A stretch of 64,000 nt of DNA from Maioricimonas rarisocia (GTDB taxonomy: Bacteria; Planctomycetota; Planctomycetia; Planctomycetales; Planctomycetaceae), in assembly GCF_007747795.1 (NCBI RefSeq), contig NZ_CP036275.1, positions 1,254,501-1,318,500 on the forward strand, in the 5' to 3' direction. Position 1 is the first letter of the stretch. Each line of letters starts with the position of its first letter. The notes beneath the pieces are model-generated. The model was not told where the DNA came from. It saw only the letters and a program-made list of their open reading frames with translations, and did no database searches. The translations under genes and the position numbers were made by a program. Below, one piece after another: positions 20,466-29,707 of this stretch.

Positions 20466-20498
20466 CGAATCCGGCTCCCGCCGGATTCGTTTTTTTTT
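20466..20498 (+). terminator. strong rho-independent terminator
   Basis: A perfect 10-bp stem CGAATCCGGC/GCCGGATTCG (20466-20475 with 20480-20489) has a TCCC loop and nine T residues. It ends the transcript of the gene at 18942-20435. Confidence 0.95.
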
Positions 20499-20589
20499 GC
20501 CGTGATACTGCCGGGCGGTGACTTTCGCCGTAGGGTCGCTGGTCGAAATCGCGCGCACCGTAACAATCACGCACTGCGATGGTGAACTT

Positions 20590-22038
20590 ATGAGCGAAAC
20601 AGCAAACCGGACGGTCCTCGTCACCGGCGCGACGGGATACATCGGTGGCCGGCTTGTGCCGAAGCTGCTCGAAGCGGGGTATCGAGTCCGTTGCCTGGCG
20701 CGGCGGCCGGAGAAGCTGTCCGACCGTCCATGGAGCGATCATCCGGATCTGGAAATCGTCGCGGGAGATGTGCTCGACCAGGCGGAACTCGTCGAAGCCA
20801 TGAAAGGCTGCGATGCCGCCTACTATCTCGTGCATTCAATGATCGCTGCCGGTCGCGAGTACGCGGAACGGGATCGAGCGCTCGCCGTCTCGTTCGCGCG
20901 AGCCTCCTCCGGTTCCGAGCTGAATCGAATCGTCTACCTGGGCGGCCTCGGTGAGCTGGGGGAAGACCTCAGCATGCATCTGCGTTCGCGGCGCGAGGTC
21001 GAGGAGATCCTCGGCACCTCGCGCGTACCGCTGACCACACTGCGGGCAGCCATGATCATCGGATCCGGTTCGGCTTCCTTCGAAACTCTGCGTTATCTGG
21101 TCGAACGTCTGCCGGTTATGGTCACTCCTCGCTGGGTGAAGACCGAGACGCAGCCGATTGCCGTCCGCAACGTGCTGCATTACCTCGTTGAATGCCTGAG
21201 CGTATCGGAAACCGCAGGTCAGACTCTCGATATCGGCTGCGAAGACGTCATGACATACCAGCAGCTGATGCAGATCATGGCCGAGGAACTGGGGCTGCGT
21301 AAACGTTTGATCGTGCCGGTCCCGGTGCTGACGCCGCGGCTCAGTTCGCTCTGGATCGGTCTGGTCACACCCGTCAGCTCGCAGATCGCACGTCCCCTGG
21401 CAGAAGGGCTGAGAAACCGAACCGTCTGCCGGAACATGCGGGCGTCGGAACTGATGCCGCAGCGACTGCTCAGTGCTCATGAGGCCATCTCGGCAGCATT
21501 GCAGAACCTCGGCTCGGCCGGGATTGAGACCAACTGGTCGATGGCCGGCGAGATGCCCGGGGACCCCGAATGGTCCGGCGGAACCGTTTTCCTTGATGAA
21601 CGGGAATGTGTGATCGATGCTCCTGCCGACCAGGTATTTCGAACCGTCTGCCGGATCGGCGGCGAGAGTGGCTACTGGGGGGGCGACTTCCTCTGGCGGC
21701 TCAGAGGGCTGATGGATCAGATGGTCGGTGGTCCCGGACTTCGTCGCGGTCGCCGACATCCGGAAGACCTGCACTACGGTGAAGCGATCGACTTCTGGCG
21801 AGTCACCGGTCTGGAGCAGGGAGAGAGACTGCTGCTGCGGGCCGAGATGAAGCTGCCCGGGGTGGCCGAACTCGAGTTTCGGCTCGAACCGATCGATTCT
21901 CAGCAGACCCGGCTGATTCAGACCGCACGATTTCGGCCATTGGGGCTGTTCGGAATCGCGTACTGGTATGCCGTAGTCCCGCTTCATCACTTTGTGTTTC
22001 AGTACCTGCTCAATGGGATTCGGCGGGAGGCCGAGTGA
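20590..22038 (+). CDS. SDR-family NAD(P)-binding protein with DUF2867 domain
   Basis: The protein is 482 aa. Residues 5-290 form an atypical short-chain dehydrogenase/NmrA-like Rossmann domain with the nucleotide-binding GATGYIGG (residues 12-19), and the segment AAYYLVHSM. Residues about 325-482 match the DUF2867 pattern (FLDERECVIDAPADQVFRTV, GGDFLWRLRGLMDQMVGG, FRPLGLFGIAYWYAVVPLHHFVF), a START-like lipid or ligand-binding fold. This two-domain layout is widespread and is usually annotated as NAD-dependent epimerase plus DUF2867. The substrate is unknown. ATG 20590 was chosen because upstream residues are not family-like. Confidence 0.85.
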   Translation: MSETANRTVLVTGATGYIGGRLVPKLLEAGYRVRCLARRPEKLSDRPWSDHPDLEIVAGDVLDQAELVEAMKGCDAAYYLVHSMIAAGREYAERDRALAVSFARASSGSELNRIVYLGGLGELGEDLSMHLRSRREVEEILGTSRVPLTTLRAAMIIGSGSASFETLRYLVERLPVMVTPRWVKTETQPIAVRNVLHYLVECLSVSETAGQTLDIGCEDVMTYQQLMQIMAEELGLRKRLIVPVPVLTPRLSSLWIGLVTPVSSQIARPLAEGLRNRTVCRNMRASELMPQRLLSAHEAISAALQNLGSAGIETNWSMAGEMPGDPEWSGGTVFLDERECVIDAPADQVFRTVCRIGGESGYWGGDFLWRLRGLMDQMVGGPGLRRGRRHPEDLHYGEAIDFWRVTGLEQGERLLLRAEMKLPGVAELEFRLEPIDSQQTRLIQTARFRPLGLFGIAYWYAVVPLHHFVFQYLLNGIRREAE

Positions 22039-22186
22039 CGGGCGAAGGAGGAGCCGCCGTCGTCAATCGCACGTACCGCTCACGAGGACGGGCCGACGAC
22101 CAGCACCGACAATACAGCAGATGCGGGCGCGACCGGTTCGGCATCGTAGCCGAACAAAACTCACGACAACGATTCAGGGAGTTACC

Positions 22187-22402
22187 ATGTCGACTGCGTC
22201 CAACGACACCCGCACCTGGCCCGAACTCGCGATCGGTCTGTACGACAAGCTCACCGGCCGCGGTGCTGAAATCACTTACGACTTCGAAGACTTCGACCTG
22301 TTTGTTCCCAGTTCGGCAAGCGAGAATGCCGAGCATGCCCGCTGGCGATTCAACGGTGTGCTGAAGATCCGTACGCGGGACACGAATGGAACGACCGAAT
22401 GA
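22187..22402 (+). CDS. small hypothetical protein (71 aa)
   Basis: AGGGAG precedes an ATG at 22187, and the last four bases of the gene (ATGA) overlap the start of the next gene, the mark of translational coupling. The acidic product (MSTASNDTRTWPELAIGLYD, then GRGAEITYDFEDFDLFVPS) has no signal peptide or membrane segment and no domain I recognise. Genuine coding is supported by the ribosome-binding site, the overlap and protein-like composition. Confidence 0.7.
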   Translation: MSTASNDTRTWPELAIGLYDKLTGRGAEITYDFEDFDLFVPSSASENAEHARWRFNGVLKIRTRDTNGTTE

Positions 22403-22767
22403 AGCCGGCTCTTGTCCTCGCTGGCTCTCACCTCGTCTGTGCTCACGATGGCGGCCAGATTGAACTGGAGTGGCGCGACGAGCGACTCGTGATCGATGCA
22501 TCGAGTGCTCCGGTCCTCGAATCGGCCCTTGACGCAGTCCAGAGGACGATCCCGGGACGATTGAGCGGCCGGGACCTTCTTCGGTTGCTGCTCCGAATGG
22601 ACGTTCCCTGCACGTTGGCGCTGCGGGGGCGTCCATTGCTGGAGCTGCATCGCGGCTCCGGCTCGCCTCTGCTTCGCTGGTTGGGGCTGCCGGGAGTGCG
22701 CCGTGGTCGGCTCCGATCACGCGACATCCCGTGGCTTGTGCGGCTGATGTTCTCCCGGCCGCGTTGA
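22399..22767 (+). CDS. small basic hypothetical protein (122 aa)
   Basis: It starts at the ATG overlapping the stop of the preceding gene. The product is Leu/Arg-rich with a positively charged C-terminal third (LGLPGVRRGRLRSRDIPWLV) and no cysteine pair or signal peptide. I do not recognise it. The acidic upstream partner and this basic protein may interact, but that is inference from charge and coupling only. Confidence 0.6.
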   Translation: MKPALVLAGSHLVCAHDGGQIELEWRDERLVIDASSAPVLESALDAVQRTIPGRLSGRDLLRLLLRMDVPCTLALRGRPLLELHRGSGSPLLRWLGLPGVRRGRLRSRDIPWLVRLMFSRPR

Positions 22768-22875
22768 CACTGCCGGTCGACGCTGGCGTGCACTCGTCTC
22801 CGCATTGACGATCGCACGGCAATCCCGCAGGATGGCTGCGGTAAGCAGCGCCCGAAGTCCTGTGGAGAGCGACTG

Positions 22876-24912
22876 GTGAGAGAACCGCGGTGCCGGAGTC
22901 GCCTTGTCCTTCTGCTGACAGCCGGTCTGCTCGCTGCTTTGCCCGCCGCCGCTCGCGGCGATTCGACGCTGCATGGCTTCGCGGTCGAACTCCCGCCCGT
23001 CGTGCTGGAAGGCGTGCCGGTCTCACACGTCCGGATTCGTGCCATCGATGACGCGGGCGAGACCGTCACCGACCTGAGCGGCCCGGTCGAAGTCACCGGC
23101 CTGGAAGTCCGGAACCGGGATGGTCGTCCACAGACTGCTTCACGACATCTGCAGCAGGGCGTGCTGACACTTCAGACCGATCTTGCTGCCGAACAGAAGC
23201 TGTACGTGACCGGCGCAGATATCAGTGCGTCGGCTGGCGATGTCCGTTCCGACGTGCCCGTCTTCCGCCTCTCCGCCTGGATGGCCCTGCTGCCTCCGGT
23301 GGTGGCCATCCTGCTCGCGATCTGGCTGCGAAACGTCATCGTCGGCTTGCTGGTCGCCATCTGGTGTGGCGTCCTGCTGCTGTCGGTCGGAGAGGCCGGC
23401 TGGTGGGCACCGCTGTTGGCCATCCGCGACATGATGGAAACGTACATCGTTCAGGAGATCACGCAGCCGGGAAGCAGTGGCGGCCATGTGATGATCATCC
23501 TGTTTACGATGATGCTCGGCTGTCTCGTCGGAGTGATGTCGCAGAGCGGCGGATCGCGGGCCCTGGTCGAGTGGATGAGCCGGTTCGCGTCGAATCGCTG
23601 CCGGGGACAGATCGCGACGTGGGCCCTCGGGCTGGTGATCTTCTTCGACGACTACGCGAACACGTTGCTGGTTGGAGGCACGATGCGGCCCATGACCGAC
23701 CGGCTGAAGATCTCCCGCGAGAAGCTGGCGTTTCTCGTCGACTCGACCGCTGCTCCCATTGCGGGGCTCGCAATCGTCTCGACCTGGGTCGGCTTCGAAG
23801 TCGGACTGATTGACGAATCACTGAGGCAACTGGCGCTGGCGTATGGCGATCCATCGCTGCATGTCTCTGCGTACAGTCTGTTCCTGGCCACGATCCCGTT
23901 CCGGTTCTATCCGATCTATCTGCTGGCATTCGGTCTGGTGATTGCGTGGACCGGCCGTGACTTCGCGGCCATGCGCACTGCCGAGCAACAGGCACAGATC
24001 ACGCCGCCGCCCGACGTCGCCTCCCCCACCAGTGCGGATGCACAGGGGACCGCATCGGTCGGCCCTCCGACCCGACTGGCAAACGCCCTCATTCCACTGG
24101 GCGTGCTGATCCTGCTGCTGGTCTTCATGATGACGTGGACGGGTTGGACAGGACTCTCGCCCGGTTCATCGCGTGGAGCTCTTGCCACCGTTCGCGATAT
24201 CGTCAGCAATGCCGACTCGAACCGTTCGCTGCTGCTCTCTGCTTTCGTAGCTTCGATGGTCGCGATCGCGACGGCGGTGTGGCTTGGCTCTCTCTCACTC
24301 AATGACGCGGTCAACGCCTGGGTGGACGGCGGGAAGAGCATGCTGCTGGGGGTGATCGTGCTGGTGCTCGCCTGGAGCGTGTCGACCATCTGCGATGCCG
24401 ATCATCTGAACACCGCCGGCGTGCTCGTTGAGTGGACGGCCGGGCTGCTGACGCCCCGATGGATGCCGGTCATTGCGTTCCTGCTCTCGGCCGTCGTCTC
24501 CTTCGCGACCGGCAGTTCGTGGGCGACGATGGGACTTCTGATCCCATTGGTCACGCCGCTGACCTTTGGTCTTCTGCGCGCCGCCGCAGAGCAGAACGGC
24601 GCGCCGGTCGACGTGTCGCATCCGCTGCTGCTGGGAGCGATCGGGAGCGTGCTGGCCGGTTCGATTTTCGGGGACCACTGCTCCCCGATCTCGGATACGA
24701 CCGTGTTGTCGTCGGTTGCGTGTGACTGCGATCACCTCGCGCACGTACGGACGCAGCTGCCTTACGCAATGTTTGTGGGGACGGTGGCGATTCTGCTCGG
24801 TTGCCTGCCGATCGGCTTCGGCTGGTCCTGGTGGCTGCTGCTGCCTGCCGGTCTGGTGAGTGTCGTCCTCGGCGTGCGGTGGCTGGGCAAACCGCTGGAT
24901 GTGGCATCCTGA
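22876..24912 (+). CDS. NhaC-family Na+/H+ antiporter-like transporter with exported N-terminal domain
   Basis: The 678-aa protein starts at GTG 22876 (GGAGAG upstream). A signal peptide (LVLLLTAGLLAALPAAARG) is followed by a ~110-residue soluble domain before the first of about 12 membrane segments. The transporter part has NhaC-type signatures: FFDDYANTLLVGGTMRPMTD, STAAPIAGLAIVSTW, DADHLNTAGVLVEW, FATGSSWATMGLLIPL and GSIFGDHCSPISDTTVLSS. Members exchange Na+ or carboxylates for protons. The added extracytoplasmic domain is not part of classical NhaC. It stands alone between the small coupled pair and the thioredoxin gene. Confidence 0.88.
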   Translation: MREPRCRSRLVLLLTAGLLAALPAAARGDSTLHGFAVELPPVVLEGVPVSHVRIRAIDDAGETVTDLSGPVEVTGLEVRNRDGRPQTASRHLQQGVLTLQTDLAAEQKLYVTGADISASAGDVRSDVPVFRLSAWMALLPPVVAILLAIWLRNVIVGLLVAIWCGVLLLSVGEAGWWAPLLAIRDMMETYIVQEITQPGSSGGHVMIILFTMMLGCLVGVMSQSGGSRALVEWMSRFASNRCRGQIATWALGLVIFFDDYANTLLVGGTMRPMTDRLKISREKLAFLVDSTAAPIAGLAIVSTWVGFEVGLIDESLRQLALAYGDPSLHVSAYSLFLATIPFRFYPIYLLAFGLVIAWTGRDFAAMRTAEQQAQITPPPDVASPTSADAQGTASVGPPTRLANALIPLGVLILLLVFMMTWTGWTGLSPGSSRGALATVRDIVSNADSNRSLLLSAFVASMVAIATAVWLGSLSLNDAVNAWVDGGKSMLLGVIVLVLAWSVSTICDADHLNTAGVLVEWTAGLLTPRWMPVIAFLLSAVVSFATGSSWATMGLLIPLVTPLTFGLLRAAAEQNGAPVDVSHPLLLGAIGSVLAGSIFGDHCSPISDTTVLSSVACDCDHLAHVRTQLPYAMFVGTVAILLGCLPIGFGWSWWLLLPAGLVSVVLGVRWLGKPLDVAS

Positions 24913-24935
24913 TCGACGTGTTCGAGACCGGCGTT

Positions 24936-24971
24936 GAGCCGTAGGGCAGACTCTGCCTGCCGCCGGTAATC
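24936..24971. repeat. dispersed repeat B, copy 1
   Basis: A 36-bp sequence beginning GAGCCGTAGGGCAGACTCTG lies 24 nt after a stop codon. A second copy with two mismatches is at 26557-26592, again just after a stop codon. The core can form a short GGCAG/CTGCC hairpin. Confidence 0.75.
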
Positions 24972-25147
24972 ACGCCTCGCGGCGTTAACGGGATCAGATG
25001 GGCGATCGGGGGCTTTTGCGGTTGCTGGCGGGGAGCGTCTCCGCAGCGGTATCGCAAGGACGCCGTCCCGGTGTAAGGTGGCTGTCAGAACTTCTCTCTC
25101 GACATCTCACCTCACAGCAGCCACCGATCACAGCGGGAACTCATCGA

Positions 25148-26527
25148 ATGGGCACAGGAGCAAAACGCGGGCTGATTGCCGGTGTTGTCTGTCTTGCACT
25201 GGTGATCTGCGGGGCCATCCTCCTCAATCTCAGCCGCCCCCCGGCGGCGACTCTGATGCCGCTCGGGCAGCTCTCAGGGGACCTCCCGGCGCAATCGACG
25301 CTGGAAACCGACCGGCAACCATTGCAGCCGAGCGGCGATGCTCAGGCAGATGCCCAGGCCTTGCTGGATGCGGTGCAGGAGTTTTCGAGCCAGGTGACGT
25401 CCTTCCGCGTCCGACAGACGCGCCACTACACCGGTACGTTTTCGACCAACGCGCCGATCCGATCGGTCATCGTCGGCGAGAAACCGAATCGCCTGGTGCT
25501 TCGCTATGAGAACTGGGCCGGTGCGCTGGCGTTCGTTGCCGACGGGGGAACGTTCTGTGTCTGTAGCGAGATCGACCTGGGCCCGTCTCTTCCGGACAGT
25601 CAGAAGCGGTATCTTGCCGGTGACGGTCCCGACAGCATGGATGCCATTCTCCGCCACGTCGGTCGGCTCTCGATCTCGCCTCCCACGCATGCCTTTCCCG
25701 AACTGGAGATGATGGCGCTGCTGCCGTTTACGGACGACGTCACCGGTTTCCTGGGAAGTCGCGGTTGGGGAACGGTGCGATGGATCGGAACCGAGGACAT
25801 CGATGGAAGGACGGCAGAACACCTGGTCTGTACTGGCCGCGTGTGCCGGCTCAAGGCGGAGGCAGGTCCGGGGCCATCAGAACCTGCAGAGCCAGCCGAC
25901 CCGGATTCCGAACCCGAGGAAAGCAAACTCCATCTCTGGATCGACGCAGAAGGTCCACCGCTTCTTCGCAAAGCGTCACTGAATGACTTCATGATGACGT
26001 ACGCGGACTGGGCTCTGAACCCCGTCCTACCCCCCGGCACTTTTCAACTTCCGGCCACTCACGACTATCAGCAGATCGCGTTCGACTTTCCGGAAGGGGG
26101 CAGCTGGGTCGGCCGGCGGGCGCCGGAGCTGGCGCTGGCAACGCTCGACGGAGAACGGCACCAGTTGTCCGATGCCCGGGGCAACGTTGTGGTCTTGAGC
26201 TTCTGGGCCACCTGGTGCGGGCCGTGCCTGAAGGAACTTCCGATCGTCTCCGGGATCGTCGAACGATTTGCAGACCGGGACGTCCGGTTGCTCGCAGTCA
26301 CGCAGGAGACCGACGTCGAGAAGATTCACGGCACACTGCAGCGACTGAACCTTGAGATCGAGGCTGCCATCGATATCGATCAGCAATCGTCATCGTTTGG
26401 CGTGGTGGGGATTCCGCATCTGGTCGTCATCGATCGGCAGGGGGAGATCCGGGCCGTTCACGTCGGTCTGACGTCGGGGCTCGAAGAAGAACTCCGCGAA
26501 GAGCTGGAACGTCTCACACAAAAGTAG
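25148..26527 (+). CDS. membrane-anchored DUF2092-like protein with TlpA-type thioredoxin domain
   Basis: The 459-aa product has one N-terminal membrane anchor (GLIAGVVCLALVICGAILLN, residues 7-27). A LolA/DUF2092-like beta domain covers about 65-310 (FSSQVTSFRVRQTRHYTGTF, YADWALNPVLPPGTFQL). A TlpA/ResA-like thioredoxin domain covers about 320-459 with the redox site WCGPC near residue 357 and the cis-Pro loop GVVGIPHLVVIDRQG. It should act outside the cytoplasm in thiol chemistry on an unknown partner. The open frame runs back to 24998, but ATG 25148 gives the natural membrane anchor at the N-terminus. The fusion is often seen in planctomycetes. Confidence 0.85.
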   Translation: MGTGAKRGLIAGVVCLALVICGAILLNLSRPPAATLMPLGQLSGDLPAQSTLETDRQPLQPSGDAQADAQALLDAVQEFSSQVTSFRVRQTRHYTGTFSTNAPIRSVIVGEKPNRLVLRYENWAGALAFVADGGTFCVCSEIDLGPSLPDSQKRYLAGDGPDSMDAILRHVGRLSISPPTHAFPELEMMALLPFTDDVTGFLGSRGWGTVRWIGTEDIDGRTAEHLVCTGRVCRLKAEAGPGPSEPAEPADPDSEPEESKLHLWIDAEGPPLLRKASLNDFMMTYADWALNPVLPPGTFQLPATHDYQQIAFDFPEGGSWVGRRAPELALATLDGERHQLSDARGNVVVLSFWATWCGPCLKELPIVSGIVERFADRDVRLLAVTQETDVEKIHGTLQRLNLEIEAAIDIDQQSSSFGVVGIPHLVVIDRQGEIRAVHVGLTSGLEEELREELERLTQK

Positions 26528-26556
26528 GCGAAGGATCGGCTACCTCGTGGGCGGAA

Positions 26557-26693
26557 GAGCCGTAGGGCAGGCTCTGCCTGCCGCCGGGAATCGAGTGAAT
26601 GCGGACGTCTGCCGCGACGACCGGTTGGCTCTCGTCCCGTCTTCGGCATGGAAACCTGGAGGAGCCGATGCGGCAGGCAAAGCCCGCGCTACG
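26557..26693. repeat. repeat B pair in inverted orientation between convergent genes
   Basis: Copy 2 of repeat B (26557-26592) is followed by an inverted, diverged copy at 26670-26693 (21 of 24 bases complementary to 26561-26584). The two could pair across about 85 nt. They lie between the thioredoxin gene (ends 26527) and the convergent Skp-like gene (ends 26802), a good place for a transcription barrier. Confidence 0.65.
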
Positions 26694-26722
26694 TCCTGAC
26701 CTCACCACTCACCCCGCCAACG

Positions 26723-26762
26723 AAAAACGCGTCCCCGACGTCATGCAGACATCGGGAACGCG
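26723..26762 (-). terminator. rho-independent terminator of the Skp/OmpH-like gene
   Basis: On the minus strand a 13-bp stem (26750-26762 with 26728-26740, two G-U pairs) with a 9-nt loop is followed by five T residues. It lies 40 nt downstream of the gene that stops at 26802. Confidence 0.8.
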
Positions 26763-26801
26763 CGGGTGGACTCACGTGGTCTCGCAGGAGACCCGTCGTA
26801 A

Positions 26802-27425
26802 CTACTTCGTTTCGGTCTGACCGGCCGGGGCAGCAGCGGTCTTCGCCGGGGCGGACGTGGCCGGCGCCTTGGCCTGCAGCGCCTCGACGACGTCGTCGGT
26901 GATGTCGACGGCGGATGCGAAGGCGAAAACGACCGTGTCGTTCTTGGTGATGACGACATCCAGGCCGCGGTCCCGGGCGATCTGCTCGGCGACCGGCTTC
27001 ACTTCGGCACGGAACTGGGCGACCAGCTGCTGACGATGGTTGGTCAGCTGCACCTGAGCCTGACGCTTCGCTTCGCTCAGTTTGACGTTCAGCTGACGGC
27101 CGAGCAGTGCCACCTGCTGCTTCTCGGAATCGGCCTCGGCCGGAGCTTCGTGGCTGACCTGCTGCACCGCCTGGTCGAACTTCGACTGGTACGACGCCTG
27201 CAGCGTCTTGAGCTGATCCTGCAGCGAGGCTGCGGCCGACTTCAGCGATTCGGCCATCGCTTCGTCGCGGTTAAGCTTCTCGGCAATGAGGTCGAGATTG
27301 ATCACGGCGACGCGACCGGTTGCGGGGGCTTCCTGCTGCTGAGCGGTCGTGTCACCGCCCATGCCGCAGCCTACGGCCGACATCGACATCACACCAAGCA
27401 GTACAAGTTTGACCGGCAGACGCAT
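26802..27425 (-). CDS. OmpH/Skp-family periplasmic chaperone-like lipoprotein
   Basis: The 207-aa product begins with a lipoprotein signal (MRLPVKLVLLGVMSMSAVGC, lipobox cysteine at 20). It continues with the OmpH/Skp pattern GRVAVINLDLIAEKL, a long coiled coil rich in Gln/Ala, and a C-terminal strand segment (GLDVVITKNDTVVFAFASAVDITDDVV). Skp proteins hold unfolded outer-membrane proteins. A lipidated version would be membrane-tethered. The tail is Ala/Pro-rich. ATG 27425 has GAAGGG ahead of it on the minus strand and is preferred to the ATG at 27440. Confidence 0.85.
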   Translation of the reverse strand: MRLPVKLVLLGVMSMSAVGCGMGGDTTAQQQEAPATGRVAVINLDLIAEKLNRDEAMAESLKSAAASLQDQLKTLQASYQSKFDQAVQQVSHEAPAEADSEKQQVALLGRQLNVKLSEAKRQAQVQLTNHRQQLVAQFRAEVKPVAEQIARDRGLDVVITKNDTVVFAFASAVDITDDVVEALQAKAPATSAPAKTAAAPAGQTETK

Positions 27426-27669
27426 CGTGAATCCCTTCATCAGGTACTGCGCCGGCATCGGAAGTGACGGTTGTGGCGAAAGGCCTGCCGGCGAAATGAA
27501 ACGGCATTCTGGCGTTTCATCGTCCCGGCACAAAGACCACATGCCACGATCAGCTCGCAAACTGGTTTTGTCCGGTAGGAATTGCCGGTTCGAGTCAGCC
27601 CGCCTCGGGGATTGCCCGGTTGGTAGAGGGCGACCAGGCCGAACAGTATGCCCGTGCAGAGAAACGAAC

Positions 27670-28548
27670 CTACCGGGTTCGTCGCCAGAACAGCGTGCCG
27701 CTCACAGCAAGGACCGCCACGATTCCCCCACCCAGGAGGATCAGTCGGGTCCAGTTCGTCGTCTGGGGGGGCGGATGGTAGGCCGGTCGGTACAACGGCT
27801 CGGACGTCCGCTCTTCCGAGGGAAGCTGCGGCAATTCGTCGGCACGAATCCGCAGCCGTTTGAACCGAACCTCCGTTCGAGCACCGGTATCGCTCCGTTT
27901 GACGCCCACGCGCACAAGCCCGATGTCCCCGTCCGAAAACTCTGCAGAATTGAGGACCCGATGCGGCTCGTCCTGCCAGTCCTCGCGCATCTCGAAGTCG
28001 AGTTCGCTGCCGGTCCGTCGGATTCGCAGTTGCCCCTGCATCGTCTCAGTCTCAAACCGACGGGCACTCTTCTTCTGCTCTCCTTCGACGACCGCCCGGG
28101 CGAACGTGGTGTGCATCCGTTCGCCTTCCGGACGGTGCAGATGGCCGATCTCTGCTGCGGCTGAAGGATCTCCGCTGGTGGTGACATAGAGGGTCGGCCC
28201 GACGCCGGAGCCTTTCTGCGGCTCGTCCCACGCCTTGATCTCGTACCACAGGGTGATTTCGAAGTCGCCGCGCACGACGAACCGCGGCGTCAGACCCACG
28301 GATTTTGTCTCAGCGCCGGCCGGGACGGCGATCTCAACTCCTTCTTCTGACTGCTGCAGCAACGACGTAGCACCCGCACCGAATGGTGCGAGGGCCCGGT
28401 TATCGAAACCTTCGGTGGAAAAGTCCCGGTTGTATTCGATCGCGTAGTCAGGATCGGCGGCTCGTGATTCGCGCGGCAAGGCAAGGCCGGCGACCAGAAG
28501 ACCGCAGATGAACAAGCTCACGGGGGGATGAACGCGAGATGCAGTCAT
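27670..28548 (-). CDS. DUF1583-type secreted protein with C-terminal membrane anchor
   Basis: The protein is 292 aa, with a signal peptide (VSLFICGLLVAGLALPRESRA). The body has the concanavalin-like DUF1583 pattern found in planctomycetes (GDFEITLWYEIKAW, GVGPTLYVTTSG, QGQLRIRRTGSELDFEM). A single hydrophobic C-terminal segment (LILLGGGIVAVLAVSGTLFW) is followed by RRTR, so the body should face outside with the tail in the cytoplasm. There is no PEP motif before the segment, so it does not look like an exosortase substrate. It follows the DUF1559 gene by 57 nt. Confidence 0.75.
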   Translation of the reverse strand: MTASRVHPPVSLFICGLLVAGLALPRESRAADPDYAIEYNRDFSTEGFDNRALAPFGAGATSLLQQSEEGVEIAVPAGAETKSVGLTPRFVVRGDFEITLWYEIKAWDEPQKGSGVGPTLYVTTSGDPSAAAEIGHLHRPEGERMHTTFARAVVEGEQKKSARRFETETMQGQLRIRRTGSELDFEMREDWQDEPHRVLNSAEFSDGDIGLVRVGVKRSDTGARTEVRFKRLRIRADELPQLPSEERTSEPLYRPAYHPPPQTTNWTRLILLGGGIVAVLAVSGTLFWRRTR

Positions 28549-28605
28549 GACGGATGATTCCTTTCCGGCAGAGCGACGGCGAACGTGATAACCGGTTCAT
28601 GTCTT

Positions 28606-29640
28606 TCAGAACTCGCCGATGGTTTCGCCGCCGGCGATGGTTCCCAGATCGCGCCACGTCTGCTGATCGATCTGGTCACTGATGAAGCGAACGCTCCCGT
28701 CACCCAGCAGCAGATTGACACCGGCCGGATGACGGCTGGTGGCGGCCATCGCCACACCGTCCCAGGTGATGCCGTTCTTGCAGCTGAGATGATTCGGCGG
28801 GAGCAGATGGTTGTACCGCGTCCAGTTCATGTTCCCCTCCAGCCAGTTCTGGCCGGAGTCGATCTCGTGAGTATACGCCTGGGCCGTCTGGGGCGTCAGA
28901 CTGGCGCACTCATCACGGAACGTGTCTTCGGTCCACACTCCGCGGATGTCGTACAGATCGGCAAGGTGATCGTGGATGGCGTCGTTCCAGCGGCCCTTGC
29001 AGCGTTCGCTGAACATGGCGGTCATCGAGAGCCCGTCCCGCACGTTGCCGAAGCTGACGCTGCTGACCTGTCCGAACATGCCGTTGCCATCGCGGCCCGA
29101 CCACGAACTGCCGTTGCAGGCCCGGTAGTTGTTGTGGCCCCACAGGATCTCGATGTAGTCCGGGTCGGAGGGACAGAGAAAGACGCCCAGAGACGTGGCG
29201 GCCGCCTGGCCGTTGATGGCGGTGGTGGCTCCGGTCTCGTTGATCTGCGGCTCATCCATGCCGGCGTTGACGAAGGGAGCGAAGGTGGCGACGTCGAAGT
29301 CGATGAGGTTGTAGACAGGCGCCTGATCGAGGTAGGGGAGCAGCTGCGAATGAGCCGAGTAGCGGCGAGCGTCGAGGCTGCCGACGGAAGAGACGCCGCC
29401 ATCGTCGTCCGGTCCGCAGCCGAAGGGAAGGGTGTTATGGGCGTCGTGATAGTTGTGCAGGGCGATGCCGATCTGCTTGAGGTTGTTGGTGCACTGCATC
29501 CGGCGGGCCGCTTCCCGTGCCGACTGGACAGCGGGGACGAGCAGGGCGATCAGGATGCCGATGATGGCGATCGCGACCAGAAGCTCAATCAGCGTAAAAC
29601 CGGCCTGCCGCCGGCGTGTCCGGCGCTGTCTGGATCCCAT
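28606..29640 (-). CDS. DUF1559 (type II pseudopilin-like) protein, copy 1
   Basis: The 344-aa protein has a type IV prepilin-type N-terminus: positively charged leader ([14 protein letters not shown]), cleavage before [20 protein letters not shown], Glu at mature position 5. The rest is the DUF1559 (SBP_bac_10-type) globular domain with [20 protein letters not shown] and the C-terminal H-X9-DG-type motif ([20 protein letters not shown]). DUF1559 proteins are hugely expanded in planctomycetes and are thought to be exported pilin-like surface proteins. GGAGG lies 5 nt before the ATG. It is nearly identical to the gene at 40620-41648. Confidence 0.92.
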   Translation of the reverse strand: MGSRQRRTRRRQAGFTLIELLVAIAIIGILIALLVPAVQSAREAARRMQCTNNLKQIGIALHNYHDAHNTLPFGCGPDDDGGVSSVGSLDARRYSAHSQLLPYLDQAPVYNLIDFDVATFAPFVNAGMDEPQINETGATTAINGQAAATSLGVFLCPSDPDYIEILWGHNNYRACNGSSWSGRDGNGMFGQVSSVSFGNVRDGLSMTAMFSERCKGRWNDAIHDHLADLYDIRGVWTEDTFRDECASLTPQTAQAYTHEIDSGQNWLEGNMNWTRYNHLLPPNHLSCKNGITWDGVAMAATSRHPAGVNLLLGDGSVRFISDQIDQQTWRDLGTIAGGETIGEF

Positions 29641-29707
29641 AATTGCCTCCACATGGGGACGACCGGCAGAAGCGGACTGCCGAAGTGATGCAATGCCATA
29701 CTGCTGC

